DNA of 24,034 nucleotides from an uncultured Spirochaetales bacterium (GTDB taxonomy: Bacteria; Spirochaetota; Spirochaetia; Sphaerochaetales; Sphaerochaetaceae). Under the pieces are notes generated by a model. It was given only the letters and a program-made list of their open reading frames with translations, did not search any database and had not been told where the DNA came from. A program made the translations under genes and the position numbers. Numbering within the stretch: position 1 is the first letter of the stretch; each line of letters starts with the position of its first letter. The stretch lies in the NCBI GenBank assembly GCA_934276485.1, contig CAKQTE010000070.1, positions 1 through 24,034 on the forward strand. The letters run 5' to 3'. Below are positions 1 through 7,210 of the stretch, piece after piece.

Positions 1-94
1 GCCTTCTTTACTGTATAGTCCATAGTACAATATATGGGCTATATAATCAAGCCCCGGCCAAGACTAAAAAACAAAAAGTCAAAGCAAAAAAACA

Positions 95-128
95 ACCTCC
101 AAACATGATATAAACCATGTTCGGAGGT
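95..128. repeat. 13-bp stem hairpin (possible terminator)
   Basis: The arms at 95-107 and 116-128 (ACCTCCAAACATG / CATGTTCGGAGGT) pair with a single mismatch around an 8-nt loop. On the minus strand the hairpin is followed by a T-rich run (complement of the A tract at 85-93), as in an intrinsic terminator. No minus-strand gene in the window would feed it, because the next gene on the right is on the plus strand. It may end a transcript from outside the window or be part of a dispersed repeat. Confidence 0.45.
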
Positions 129-190
129 CTGATTGCTTGTGAAAACTTTGAATGTCAACGTTTTCTAGAATTTATTGCTGGTTTGTATAG

Positions 191-206
191 TTCATAAAGT
201 TATGAA
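191..206. promoter_or_regulatory. 16-bp dyad, candidate operator upstream of traB-like gene
   Basis: TTCATAAAGTTATGAA is a perfect 7-2-7 inverted repeat in otherwise non-coding DNA, 18 bp before the CRP-type palindrome at 225-240. The shape fits a dimeric repressor or activator site. I do not recognise the cognate family, and an AT-rich background makes chance dyads more likely. Confidence 0.3.
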
Positions 207-224
207 ATCTTTAATTAATATTTA

Positions 225-240
225 TGTGATAAAAATCACA
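225..240. promoter_or_regulatory. CRP/FNR-family operator candidate
   Basis: TGTGATAAAAATCACA fits the enterobacterial CRP consensus TGTGA-N6-TCACA exactly and is a perfect inverted repeat with 6-bp arms. It lies about 90 bp upstream of the predicted -35 of the traB-like gene, a distance compatible with an upstream activator. The regulator is not in this window, so assignment to CRP rather than FNR/HcpR-type proteins is inference. Confidence 0.5.
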
Positions 241-328
241 CTTTTATTATATTTTATTGGCAGAAAAAACAATCTTTACTTTTTGTTTGGATTTTGCGAC
301 AACAAGAAAAACTACCACATACAATCAT

Positions 329-357
329 TTGCCTCTTAGTCTTAAGAAAGTTATACT
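329..357 (+). promoter_or_regulatory. Promoter of traB-like gene, probably leaderless
   Basis: A -35-like TTGCCT (329-334), a 17-nt spacer and a TATACT -10 (352-357) lie directly before the gene. The -10 ends 6 nt before the ATG at 364, so transcription should start at or next to the start codon. No Shine-Dalgarno sequence is present in the short interval. Confidence 0.5.
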
Positions 358-363
358 CAGAAC

Positions 364-1554
364 ATGCAAGTTGAAAAAATAAGCGATACATATCATAAGA
401 TAACGCTCAAGAATGGAGATATGATCTTCCTAATTGGAACTGCTCATGTCTCTCAAGATAGTGTTAAAGAAGTTGAAACAATCATAAATGAAGAAAACCC
501 AGATAGAGTCTGTATTGAGCTTGATGAATCAAGAATGAAAAGCAAGACAGACAAGAACAACTGGGAGAACATGGATATAAAGAAAGTCTTGAAGGAAGGT
601 AAGGGTTTCTTCTTGCTTGCTAACACTGCCCTTGCTTCATTCCAGAAAAGAATGGGTGCCAAAACAGGAACCAATCCAGGAGCTGAGATTATAGGAGCTG
701 CAGAACTAGCTAATGAAAAAGGTATCCCAGTATCCCTTTGCGATAGAGAAATCCAGGTTACATTCAAACGAGCTTGGGCAAAAAGCTCTCTTTGGAACAA
801 AAGCAAGCTTCTTGCAACATTGATCTCTGCAGCTTTCTCAAAAGAGGAAGTAACAGAGGAAGAGCTAAATGAGTTGAAGAACGAGGAATCTTTGGAAGCA
901 ATGCTCAAGGAAGTGTCAAAAGAGCTTCCTTCTGTAAAGGAAGTATTGATCGATGAAAGAGACAGATTCCTTGCAACAAAAATCTATTCTGCACCAGGGC
1001 ACAGAAAAGTTGCTGTCATTGGAGCCGGCCACACCCAAGGTATTATCAAGACTCTTGAGAAACTAGACAACGATGAAATTGGAAAGAATGTTGATGATAT
1101 CAACACGATTCCTCCAAAGGGAAAAGGTGGAAAGATTGCGTCTTGGATCATTCCTGCAATATTTGTTCTATTGCTTGTTCTAGGTGTTGTTCTCAATGGT
1201 TGGGACCAGGGCTTGAAGACCTTTGGAATGTGGGTATTGGCTAACACCCTTTGTACTCTAGTCTTTACCTTTGCAGGAGGAGGAACATTCCTCACTTCTA
1301 TCTTGAGTGCTATCACAGCCCCATTCTTTGCTCTTAATCCAGTATTGGGTGTTGGTATGTTTGCAGGCATATTGCAAGTTACATTCAGAAAGCCTCAAGT
1401 AAAGGATTTTGAAACAATGAGTGATGAAGCATCGAGCTTTAAGGGTTGGTACAAAAACAGAATCCTTAGATGCCTATTGGTATTCCTGACAAGCTCAATT
1501 GGTAGTATTCTAGGTTCTGCAGTAGCATTCCCTATCATACTAGCAAGATTGTAA
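364..1554 (+). CDS. TraB/PrgY-like (Tiki-superfamily) membrane protein
   Basis: The 396-residue protein has the TraB/PrgY signature: GTAHVS at residues 25-30, an acidic IELDESR stretch at 51-57, and GAGH at 220-223. The last third (about 259-278, 290-305, 315-340 and 366-394) is hydrophobic, indicating several C-terminal membrane helices. PrgY of enterococci reduces pheromone activity, and related Tiki proteins are membrane metalloproteases whose GxxH motifs bind metal. The substrate here is unknown. ATG 364 is the natural start: it gives the full N-terminal beta-strand region of the family, but it has no ribosome-binding site and a -10 element 6 nt upstream. The gene is alone on its strand and converges on radA, with an upstream region rich in dyads. 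Family membership is firm; function is inferred. Confidence 0.85.
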   Translation: MQVEKISDTYHKITLKNGDMIFLIGTAHVSQDSVKEVETIINEENPDRVCIELDESRMKSKTDKNNWENMDIKKVLKEGKGFFLLANTALASFQKRMGAKTGTNPGAEIIGAAELANEKGIPVSLCDREIQVTFKRAWAKSSLWNKSKLLATLISAAFSKEEVTEEELNELKNEESLEAMLKEVSKELPSVKEVLIDERDRFLATKIYSAPGHRKVAVIGAGHTQGIIKTLEKLDNDEIGKNVDDINTIPPKGKGGKIASWIIPAIFVLLLVLGVVLNGWDQGLKTFGMWVLANTLCTLVFTFAGGGTFLTSILSAITAPFFALNPVLGVGMFAGILQVTFRKPQVKDFETMSDEASSFKGWYKNRILRCLLVFLTSSIGSILGSAVAFPIILARL

Positions 1555-1572
1555 ATGCCACTAACTAATTAA

Positions 1573-2931
1573 TTATTTCTTTTTGAAGGCTGCAATTATT
1601 GCAGCTTTTATATTGCCTACACACTCTGCATTTTTCACAGTCTTACCCTTTGTTGGATAAGCTAACAAAGGATATTCAAAGCCCATTTCCTTTATTGCTT
1701 TGATTCTTTTTTCAGCAAAAGGAACAGGTCTGACCTCCCCTGCAAGAGAAAGCTCTCCGAAAGAGCACACCTTTGCAGATAGCGGTACATTGACCTTCGA
1801 GCTATAGAGAGCAAGTGCAATTGAGATATCGATAGAACCATCTGTGAGCCTCATACCACCTGCAACGTTGATATATATATCTTGGTCAGACAAGTTAACA
1901 CCTGCATGGCGCTCTAGAATGGCAGCTATTCTATTGATACGTGATGAATCGACTTTATCTGAGTAGATTCTTTGGTATCCAGATTTAGCAGGAACAACCA
2001 AAGCCTGTATTTCGACAACAAATGTACGAGAGCCTTCAACAACAGGAGTAAAAGCTATGCCTGGAGGCAAATCACCTTCTCCACGAGATGACAAGAAATA
2101 TTGAGCAGGATTAACTACTCCACTCAATCCTTTTTCTCCCATCTCAAAGAGTCCGATCTCATCAACAGAACCAAATCTGTTCTTGCTTGCTCTTAAGAGC
2201 CTCATGCCAGATTCAGCGCTCTCGAAGTAGAGTACAGTATCGACCATATGCTCAACAATCTTAGGGCCTGCAATGGTTCCATCCTTTGTAACGTGTCCTA
2301 CAAAGAAGATCGATGAGCCTAATTTCTTTGCAAGAAGTGACAGCTCCATACAACATGTCTTTATCTGATTAGGAGAGCCCGATACAGACGCGATACTAGC
2401 AGTGTAGAGTGTCTGGAGCGAATCAACTACCACATACTCAGGCTTGATGCGTTCTAGGGCCTCTGAGAGAGCTTCTAGACGTGTATCACAATAGATGAGG
2501 ATTCTTTCTGCAGGAAGACCGAGCCTCTCTGCCCTCATTCTTACTTGCGATGGGGACTCTTCGCCTGAAACATACAGTACTAAAGAGTTCTCAGCTAGAT
2601 GGGAGAGCATCTGGATCATTATTGTTGATTTTCCGATTCCAGGCTCTCCTCCAACAAGTACAGAAGAAGGCTTCATAACGCCTCCTCCTAGTACTCTATC
2701 TAGCTCTTCCATACCTGAACAGGTACGCATTGTTTTATCATAAGGAACATCGGAAAGCTTACGTATCTTGTCGTCCATTATAGGAGCAGAGTCCTTGCCT
2801 GCTTTCTGTGGAACCACGGTCTCTTCAACAAATGAATTCCACGCACCGCACTCGGGGCATCTTCCTGCCCATTTGGTCTCTTCATGTCCACATTCAGAAC
2901 AAACGTACTTTACCAAGCTTTCCTTTGCCAT
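1573..2931 (-). CDS. radA: DNA repair/recombination protein RadA
   Basis: This 452-residue protein is a RecA-like ATPase that processes recombination intermediates by branch migration. Domains in order are an N-terminal C4 zinc finger (C11, C14, C25, C28), a RecA-fold ATPase with Walker A GGEPGIGKST at 94-103, the RadA-specific KNRFG motif at 250-254, and a C-terminal Lon-protease-like domain. The length is normal for RadA. The ATG at 2931 is preceded by GAAAGGA at about 9 nt; an in-frame TTG immediately upstream (2934) would add only one residue. It is the last gene of the parA-parB-PPIase-radA series, with 18 nt to the PPIase. No terminator was recognised at its end. Confidence 0.95.
   Translation of the reverse strand: MAKESLVKYVCSECGHEETKWAGRCPECGAWNSFVEETVVPQKAGKDSAPIMDDKIRKLSDVPYDKTMRTCSGMEELDRVLGGGVMKPSSVLVGGEPGIGKSTIMIQMLSHLAENSLVLYVSGEESPSQVRMRAERLGLPAERILIYCDTRLEALSEALERIKPEYVVVDSLQTLYTASIASVSGSPNQIKTCCMELSLLAKKLGSSIFFVGHVTKDGTIAGPKIVEHMVDTVLYFESAESGMRLLRASKNRFGSVDEIGLFEMGEKGLSGVVNPAQYFLSSRGEGDLPPGIAFTPVVEGSRTFVVEIQALVVPAKSGYQRIYSDKVDSSRINRIAAILERHAGVNLSDQDIYINVAGGMRLTDGSIDISIALALYSSKVNVPLSAKVCSFGELSLAGEVRPVPFAEKRIKAIKEMGFEYPLLAYPTKGKTVKNAECVGNIKAAIIAAFKKK
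1586..1609 (+). terminator. Putative terminator of traB-like gene inside the radA 3' end
   Basis: GCTGCAA (1589-1595) and TTGCAGC (1599-1605) form a tight stem with a 3-nt loop. It extends by a G-U and two A-U pairs and is followed by TTTT on the plus strand. It lies 35 nt past the traB-like stop codon but within the last codons of radA on the other strand, so the two genes' 3' ends overlap as transcripts. Confidence 0.4.
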
Positions 2932-2949
2932 CAAAAACTTTCCTTTCTC

Positions 2950-3900
2950 TTAGAAGTTCAATAACTCAACATCAAAGATCAACCATGAATTTGGTGGAAT
3001 CAAACCTGGGTATCCAAATTCACCATATCCTAGCTCTGGTGGGATGATGAGAGTTCTCTTTTCACCCTTGGTCATTGTAACCAATGCTTCGTTCCAGCCC
3101 TCGATAACCTGACCGATCTTGAACTCTGCAGGAACGCCTCTTGCAATTGAGCTATCAAAGATTCTTCCATTTAGAAGTGTTCCCTGATAGTGAACAGTTA
3201 CTTTCTGTCCAAACTTTGGAGACTCTTTTCCATCGCCTTCCTTGTTGATCACATATCTTAGACCAGACTTTGTCTTGATAGCATCTGGGAATCTGTTGTT
3301 GATCTCATCGATGATCTTCTTGTTAGCTTCTTCTCTTTGCTTAAGAGCTCTCTGCTCAGCCTCATCAACAAGAGTTGCAAATCTTTCACCTGTTACCTCA
3401 AAATCCTCTGCATCCTTTCCAACTCTAACGATTTCAACTTTATTGATCTTGTCACCCTGCTGGATTGAATTAACTACATCCTGACCTTCTACAACATGAC
3501 CAAATACGGTGTGCTTTCCATCGAGCCATGGTGTTGGAACATGTGTAATAAAGAACTGGGATCCGTTGGTTCCAGGACCTGCGTTAGCCATTGATAGAAT
3601 TCCAGGGCCTGTATGCTTTAGCTCAGGAACAAACTCATCTGGGAATCTATATCCAGGACCACCTGTTCCATCGCCCTTTGGGCATCCGCCCTGGATCATG
3701 AAGTCACTGATTACTCTGTGGAACTTCAAACCATCATAGAAAGGCTTACCTTTCTCTGTTGTGTTTAGCTCTCCATTAGCAAGTCCTACGAAGTTACAGA
3801 CTGTCATTGGAGTCTTCTGGTATTCCAATGATAGTACGATATCACCCTTAGATGTATGCATAATTGCATACAAACCATCTTTCAAATCTTCCTTGTTCAT
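2950..3900 (-). CDS. Dual-family peptidyl-prolyl isomerase: cyclophilin-FKBP fusion
   Basis: The 316 residues contain two complete, unrelated proline isomerase folds. The N-terminal cyclophilin (about 12-163) has FHRVISDFMIQGG at 60-72 with the catalytic Arg62, then NGSQFFIT at 112-119 and WLDGKHTVFG at 125-134. A charged, helical linker (about 165-205) follows. The C-terminal FKBP domain (about 212-316) has VHYQGTLLNGRIFDSS at 236-251, GQVIEGW at 263-269 and a PPELGYG...IPPNSWLIFDVELL end. There is no signal peptide, so a cytoplasmic folding role is likely. Natural cyclophilin-FKBP hybrids have been described in a few protists and bacteria, including treponemes. The start ATG has AAGGA 7 nt upstream. 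It sits 24 nt after parB and 18 nt before radA, so it is probably co-transcribed with them. Confidence 0.9.
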   Translation of the reverse strand: MNKEDLKDGLYAIMHTSKGDIVLSLEYQKTPMTVCNFVGLANGELNTTEKGKPFYDGLKFHRVISDFMIQGGCPKGDGTGGPGYRFPDEFVPELKHTGPGILSMANAGPGTNGSQFFITHVPTPWLDGKHTVFGHVVEGQDVVNSIQQGDKINKVEIVRVGKDAEDFEVTGERFATLVDEAEQRALKQREEANKKIIDEINNRFPDAIKTKSGLRYVINKEGDGKESPKFGQKVTVHYQGTLLNGRIFDSSIARGVPAEFKIGQVIEGWNEALVTMTKGEKRTLIIPPELGYGEFGYPGLIPPNSWLIFDVELLNF

Positions 3901-3924
3901 AATAATTCCTTATATTATATATAT

Positions 3925-4872
3925 TTATTCCTCAAATAAAGTACGTCCTTCACTTAGAAGTTCATAAATTCGTTCCAAGTCTTTCTGACTTTTGTACCTT
4001 ATTTGTAATTTACCTTTTCTCAAGTTACCCTTTATCTCACATCTTGAACCGACTGCAGAGATAAATTTCTCTTCTACAGATAGTACTTCTTCGTCTTTCT
4101 TTGCTGTCTTCTTGGAAGGAACTATCTTATGTCCTTTATTGTATGATGCAGCAAGAGCCTCTGCTTCGCGAACAGATATTCCATCTTGAAGGATCTTGTT
4201 CCTAAGGAGTTGTACATCGGATGGATTTACAAGAGATAACAAAGCTCTTGCATGCCCTGCACTCATAGCTCCTGAGATAATGTCATCCTTGATCTCATCA
4301 GGAAGAGACAATAGTCGTAATGAGTTTGCAATAGCGGATCTTGATTTTCCAACTTTTCTTGCAACCTCTTCCTGCGAATATCCTGATCGTTGGATCAAGT
4401 AGTCATACGCAGCAGCTTCTTCTACAGCATTCAGGTCTTCTCTCTGAATGTTTTCGATGAGTGCAATCTCTATCCTTTGAATCTCAGATAAAGCTGTAAC
4501 GATTACAGGAAGCTTATCAAGACCAGCAAGCTTTGCTGCTCTATATCTACGCTCTCCAGCTATTATCGAATACTCTCCTGGAGCATATTCCTCAACAGTG
4601 AGAGGTTGCAGGATTCCTTGGCTTTTAATTGATTCTGCAAGGCCAGCTAAAGCATCTTCATCAAAGGCCTTTCTTGGCTGATTAGGATTAGGATGTACAT
4701 TCTCAATTGGTACATATATAGAATCCAATCTCTCACTTTCTGGCTTTGCTTTGTTGTTAGAAGAAAGTGTTGTATTAATAACACTTTCAACCTGGACATC
4801 ATAATCAAAACCATCCAAAAGAGAGCTCATTCCCTTTCCTAACCCTCTTTTCTTTTCTTTACTACTAGACAC
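3925..4872 (-). CDS. parB: Chromosome partitioning protein ParB (Spo0J family)
   Basis: This 315-residue CTP-dependent clamp loads at parS and spreads on the origin region. Seen in order are an N-terminal ParA-stimulating basic peptide with LGKG (residues 11-14), the CTP-binding GERRYRAAK motif at 106-114, the ENIQREDLN segment at 140-148, an HTH at about 164-188 that reads parS, and a C-terminal dimerisation domain. The start is GTG, preceded by a perfect AAGGAGG (4882-4888) 9 nt away, and it overlaps the end of parA by 8 nt. Four parS sites lie 1.1-2 kb away, beyond parA and nfu. Function is secure. Confidence 0.95.
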   Translation of the reverse strand: MSSSKEKKRGLGKGMSSLLDGFDYDVQVESVINTTLSSNNKAKPESERLDSIYVPIENVHPNPNQPRKAFDEDALAGLAESIKSQGILQPLTVEEYAPGEYSIIAGERRYRAAKLAGLDKLPVIVTALSEIQRIEIALIENIQREDLNAVEEAAAYDYLIQRSGYSQEEVARKVGKSRSAIANSLRLLSLPDEIKDDIISGAMSAGHARALLSLVNPSDVQLLRNKILQDGISVREAEALAASYNKGHKIVPSKKTAKKDEEVLSVEEKFISAVGSRCEIKGNLRKGKLQIRYKSQKDLERIYELLSEGRTLFEE

Positions 4873-5623
4873 GGCTTACAACCTCCTTAGCAAGCTCTAC
4901 AAATGCTTTTGCTCCCTTATTGGATTTGTCATAATACTCAATAGGAAGGCCATGTGATGGAGCTTCTGCTAAACGAACGGATCTTGGGATAATAGTCTTG
5001 AATACCAAATCTGGAAAGAACTCAGAAATATCCTCTACAACCTCTTGATTCAACCTTGCACGCTTTGAATACATAGTAAAAAGAATTCCTAAGACCTTGA
5101 TATCTGGATTTAACTTTTTCTTAACATTGGAAATGGTTCTCATAATCAAATTGAGACCTTCCATTGCCAAAAACTCGCACTGTAAAGGAATTATTACATT
5201 ATTACACCAAACAAGAGCATTCATTGTCTCTAAGCCCAGAGAAGGAGGACAATCCAATAGAATATAGTCATACTCTTCCTCTATTGGTTTTAATGCTCTA
5301 TTCAAGAATTGCTCTCTATCATCCTCATCTACAAGCTCAACCCCTAATCCCGCCATGTCCAGAGATCCTGGAATGAGGAATAAATGCTTGAAGATAGTTG
5401 GTTGAATAGCTTCTTTTACAGGAACCTGTCCTGTAACAACCTGATAGATATTTGGCTTACGATTATCTCCAGAAACAGCACCTGTAAGGTTACCCTGAGC
5501 ATCGAAATCAATAAGCAAAACCCTGTATCCAAGACCAGCTAATGCTGAGCCTAAATTCACAGCTGCAGTTGTTTTACCGACACCACCTTTCTGATTATAA
5601 AAAATAACTTTACGTGCAATCAT
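4865..5623 (-). CDS. parA: Chromosome partitioning ATPase ParA (Soj family)
   Basis: The 252-residue deviant-Walker ATPase binds nucleoid DNA non-specifically and forms the gradient along which ParB-parS complexes move. The deviant Walker A is KGGVGKT at 12-18. Walker A' is DFDAQGN at 39-45, with alanine where proline is usual, and Walker B is DCPPSLG at 124-130. There is no N-terminal HTH, so this is the short chromosomal Soj type. ATG 5623 has no Shine-Dalgarno sequence but a TATATT hexamer 6 nt upstream, which suggests a leaderless message. It overlaps parB by 8 nt, and the two are translationally linked. Confidence 0.95.
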   Translation of the reverse strand: MIARKVIFYNQKGGVGKTTAAVNLGSALAGLGYRVLLIDFDAQGNLTGAVSGDNRKPNIYQVVTGQVPVKEAIQPTIFKHLFLIPGSLDMAGLGVELVDEDDREQFLNRALKPIEEEYDYILLDCPPSLGLETMNALVWCNNVIIPLQCEFLAMEGLNLIMRTISNVKKKLNPDIKVLGILFTMYSKRARLNQEVVEDISEFFPDLVFKTIIPRSVRLAEAPSHGLPIEYYDKSNKGAKAFVELAKEVVSRV

Positions 5624-5629
5624 GTTATC

Positions 5630-5658
5630 AATATAAGCGTTTTAGTTTTTCTTGTCAT
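5630..5658 (-). promoter_or_regulatory. Promoter of the parA operon, probably leaderless
   Basis: On the minus strand ATGACA (5658-5653, five of six to TTGACA), a 17-nt spacer and TATATT (5635-5630) are followed by only GATAAC before the ATG at 5623. The predicted start of transcription is the start codon itself. This is the best-formed of the three leaderless-type promoters in the window. Confidence 0.6.
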
Positions 5659-5675
5659 CAAAGAATCGCAAAAGG

Positions 5676-5704
5676 TTGACCCTTAATAGTTACTAGTATA
5701 TTTT
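5676..5704 (+). promoter_or_regulatory. Candidate promoter of the nfu-type gene
   Basis: TTGACC (5676-5681), a 17-nt spacer and TATTTT (5699-5704) lie upstream of the AGGAG ribosome-binding site at 5717-5721. TATATT at 5697 with a 15-nt spacer is an alternative -10. The promoter is divergent from that of parA within a 107-bp interval. Confidence 0.4.
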
Positions 5705-5730
5705 TATATTTAGCTTAGGAGAAACTCACA

Positions 5731-5964
5731 ATGGAAGAAATGATCAAAAAAGCAATAAATGACATTCGCCCAGCACTTCAAAATGATGGAGGCGATATCG
5801 AATTTATCAATGTAGACGGAAATAACGTACACGTTCGTCTAGTTGGAGCATGCGCTGGATGCCCAATGAGCCAAATCACACTTACAAATGGCGTACAGAG
5901 ATATCTAAGAGAAGCTGTAGACAAGGAACTTACAGTCATCAACGATGACCAGATTGCATTCTAA
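5731..5964 (+). CDS. NifU C-terminal-domain (Nfu-type) Fe-S cluster carrier
   Basis: The 77-residue protein consists only of the NifU C-terminal domain. It has the LQNDGGDIEF segment at 16-25 and the cluster-binding CAGCP motif (C41, C44), both hallmarks of Nfu proteins that carry a [4Fe-4S] cluster to apo-targets. The short form lacking an A-type or NifU N-terminal domain is common in bacteria. AGGAG at 5717-5721, 9 nt before ATG, supports the start. It is a single-gene unit closed by a strong terminator. No other Fe-S assembly genes are nearby, so its clients are unknown. Confidence 0.9.
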   Translation: MEEMIKKAINDIRPALQNDGGDIEFINVDGNNVHVRLVGACAGCPMSQITLTNGVQRYLREAVDKELTVINDDQIAF

Positions 5965-5983
5965 TTAAAATCTTCTCAATAAT

Positions 5984-6010
5984 GAGCTCATCGATTGATG
6001 AGCTCTTTTT
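5984..6010 (+). terminator. Intrinsic terminator of the nfu-type gene
   Basis: A 9-bp perfect stem GAGCTCATC (5984-5992) / GATGAGCTC (5997-6005) with a 4-nt loop is followed by five T. The last T of the tail is also the first base of parS site 1. Confidence 0.85.
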
Positions 6011-6025
6011 GTTTCACGTGAAACA
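6010..6025. promoter_or_regulatory. parS site 1 (perfect)
   Basis: TGTTTCACGTGAAACA matches the canonical 16-bp bacterial parS exactly. It abuts the nfu terminator. Confidence 0.95.
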
Positions 6026-6257
6026 CAAAAGAAAATTATAATTTTCAATAATTAGATATTTATTTTGATATTATAATAATTTCTAAAGTATAATTGAAAT
6101 TATTTTCACAAACTATAAACACTTCCGCATCTTATTATGAATTTTTAATCTTTCACTAAAACTCACTCCAACATTATTTCTCTATGAGATTTAACTATCA
6201 TCTATACATTATTACTAATAAATTAACAAATACCAGGCCTCCTTTGTCTTTTTAAAA

Positions 6258-6273
6258 TTTTTCACGTGAAACA
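6258..6273. promoter_or_regulatory. parS site 2 (one mismatch)
   Basis: TTTTTCACGTGAAACA differs from canonical parS only at position 2 (G to T) and keeps the full central TTCACGTGAA palindrome. Confidence 0.85.
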
Positions 6274-6406
6274 TCTAGCAAACAAACAACAATTAAACTA
6301 TCGAACTACAAAAGAACCAAGAATAATATTATTCATATCTACCCACACACCCTGTTATTATTTATTTGATATTTTCAGAACTGTCTTAAGTTCTTCTATT
6401 TGTTTC

Positions 6407-6422
6407 TGTTTCACGTGAAACA
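6407..6422. promoter_or_regulatory. parS site 3 (perfect)
   Basis: TGTTTCACGTGAAACA is an exact canonical match, 149 bp from site 2. Confidence 0.95.
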
Positions 6423-6907
6423 ATCAATATTTAACTGGAACGTGATCTTTCTTCACACCTAATTTATACAAAAAAGAATGAAAGATTCTCTTTTACTGCT
6501 CAATTGAATTAAACACAAATTAATTAAATATTAGATGATATATTCCAGAAAATTGAATTCACATTACGATTATCAAAACATCAATTATGTTTTAGCAAGA
6601 ATTATCTGGATTATGGAATATAGAATATTAAATGCACTGCTGCTGCATCAGCCATATTAAGTAAATCTCTAATTGCACTTCGATAATCAAAGATTCTCCC
6701 CTTATTATCTCAAAAAGTAATGATTAAATATATATTTTAAATTCGTAATTTCCTTTTCAAGTGCAATTAAATCAAATTACTAAAAGTGGTTTATTAATTA
6801 TTCCTGATGCATTTTATTTAAAATTACAAAGATCTAATCAAATTATATGAATAAAACACAATGAGAATAAGAGCAGCAATCCAATCTATTATTTTTACTT
6901 ACTAAAT

Positions 6908-6923
6908 AGTTTCACGTGAAACA
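6908..6923. promoter_or_regulatory. parS site 4 (one mismatch)
   Basis: AGTTTCACGTGAAACA differs from canonical parS only at position 1 (T to A). It lies about 500 bp from site 3 and 300 bp from the gyrA stop. Confidence 0.88.
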
Positions 6924-7159
6924 ACATATATCTTTGAAACTCATGTAATTTGGGCAAGACACTTCCGCGAGGTTTGTAAAATTTTTGATTTGATATCTAA
7001 ATCTTTTCAACATTGCGATTTTTTTAAAATTTCCCAATATTTTTAAGAATATTACTATTTATAGAAACAGTTTAAGTTGATACCGGAGTTGCTTTTATCC
7101 CTATTATATAGGGTATATTTTTAGCCTATTTTTTATCTTTTTTATAAGTCTATATGTAC

Positions 7160-7193
7160 AAAAAAATTGCCTGCAGCTATTAACCACAGGCAA
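7160..7193 (-). terminator. Intrinsic terminator of gyrBA
   Basis: Read on the minus strand, TTGCCTG and CAGGCAA form a stem starting 18 nt after the gyrA stop. It is followed by seven T (the A run at 7160-7166 on the plus strand). Confidence 0.85.
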
Positions 7194-7210
7194 AATTGCT
7201 ATATTTTAGC

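Larger units (their letters stand above)
5965..7210. other. 1.2-kb AT-rich non-coding block, centromere (parS) region
   Basis: No reading frame of meaningful length exists on either strand; stops are dense and G+C is visibly far lower than in the flanking genes. The block carries four parS sites (6010, 6258, 6407, 6908). It also has a GC-rich decamer ACACTTCCGC repeated exactly at 6119-6128 and 6959-6968, and an 11-bp perfect inverted repeat (6670-6680 / 6759-6769). It ends at the gyrA terminator. The likely role is a ParB loading zone between parAB and gyrase genes. I see no convincing DnaA-box cluster in it. Confidence 0.75.

Noticed and set aside
36..112. Short plus-strand Lys-rich frame at the left edge and a minus-strand hydrophobic peptide over the hairpin
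   Set aside because: Both are short, overlap the 13-bp hairpin and the A-rich tract that create their composition, and lack start signals.
984..1370. 128-codon minus-strand frame within the traB-like gene, and similar antisense frames in radA, gyrB and dnaN
   Set aside because: They mirror codon structure of well-supported genes and show no domains or translation signals.
6610..6715. Minus-strand frame of about 33 codons reading IRDLLNMADAAAVHLIF in the parS block
   Set aside because: It looks somewhat protein-like but is very short, lacks a ribosome-binding site at a proper distance and has no neighbours; at most a gene remnant.
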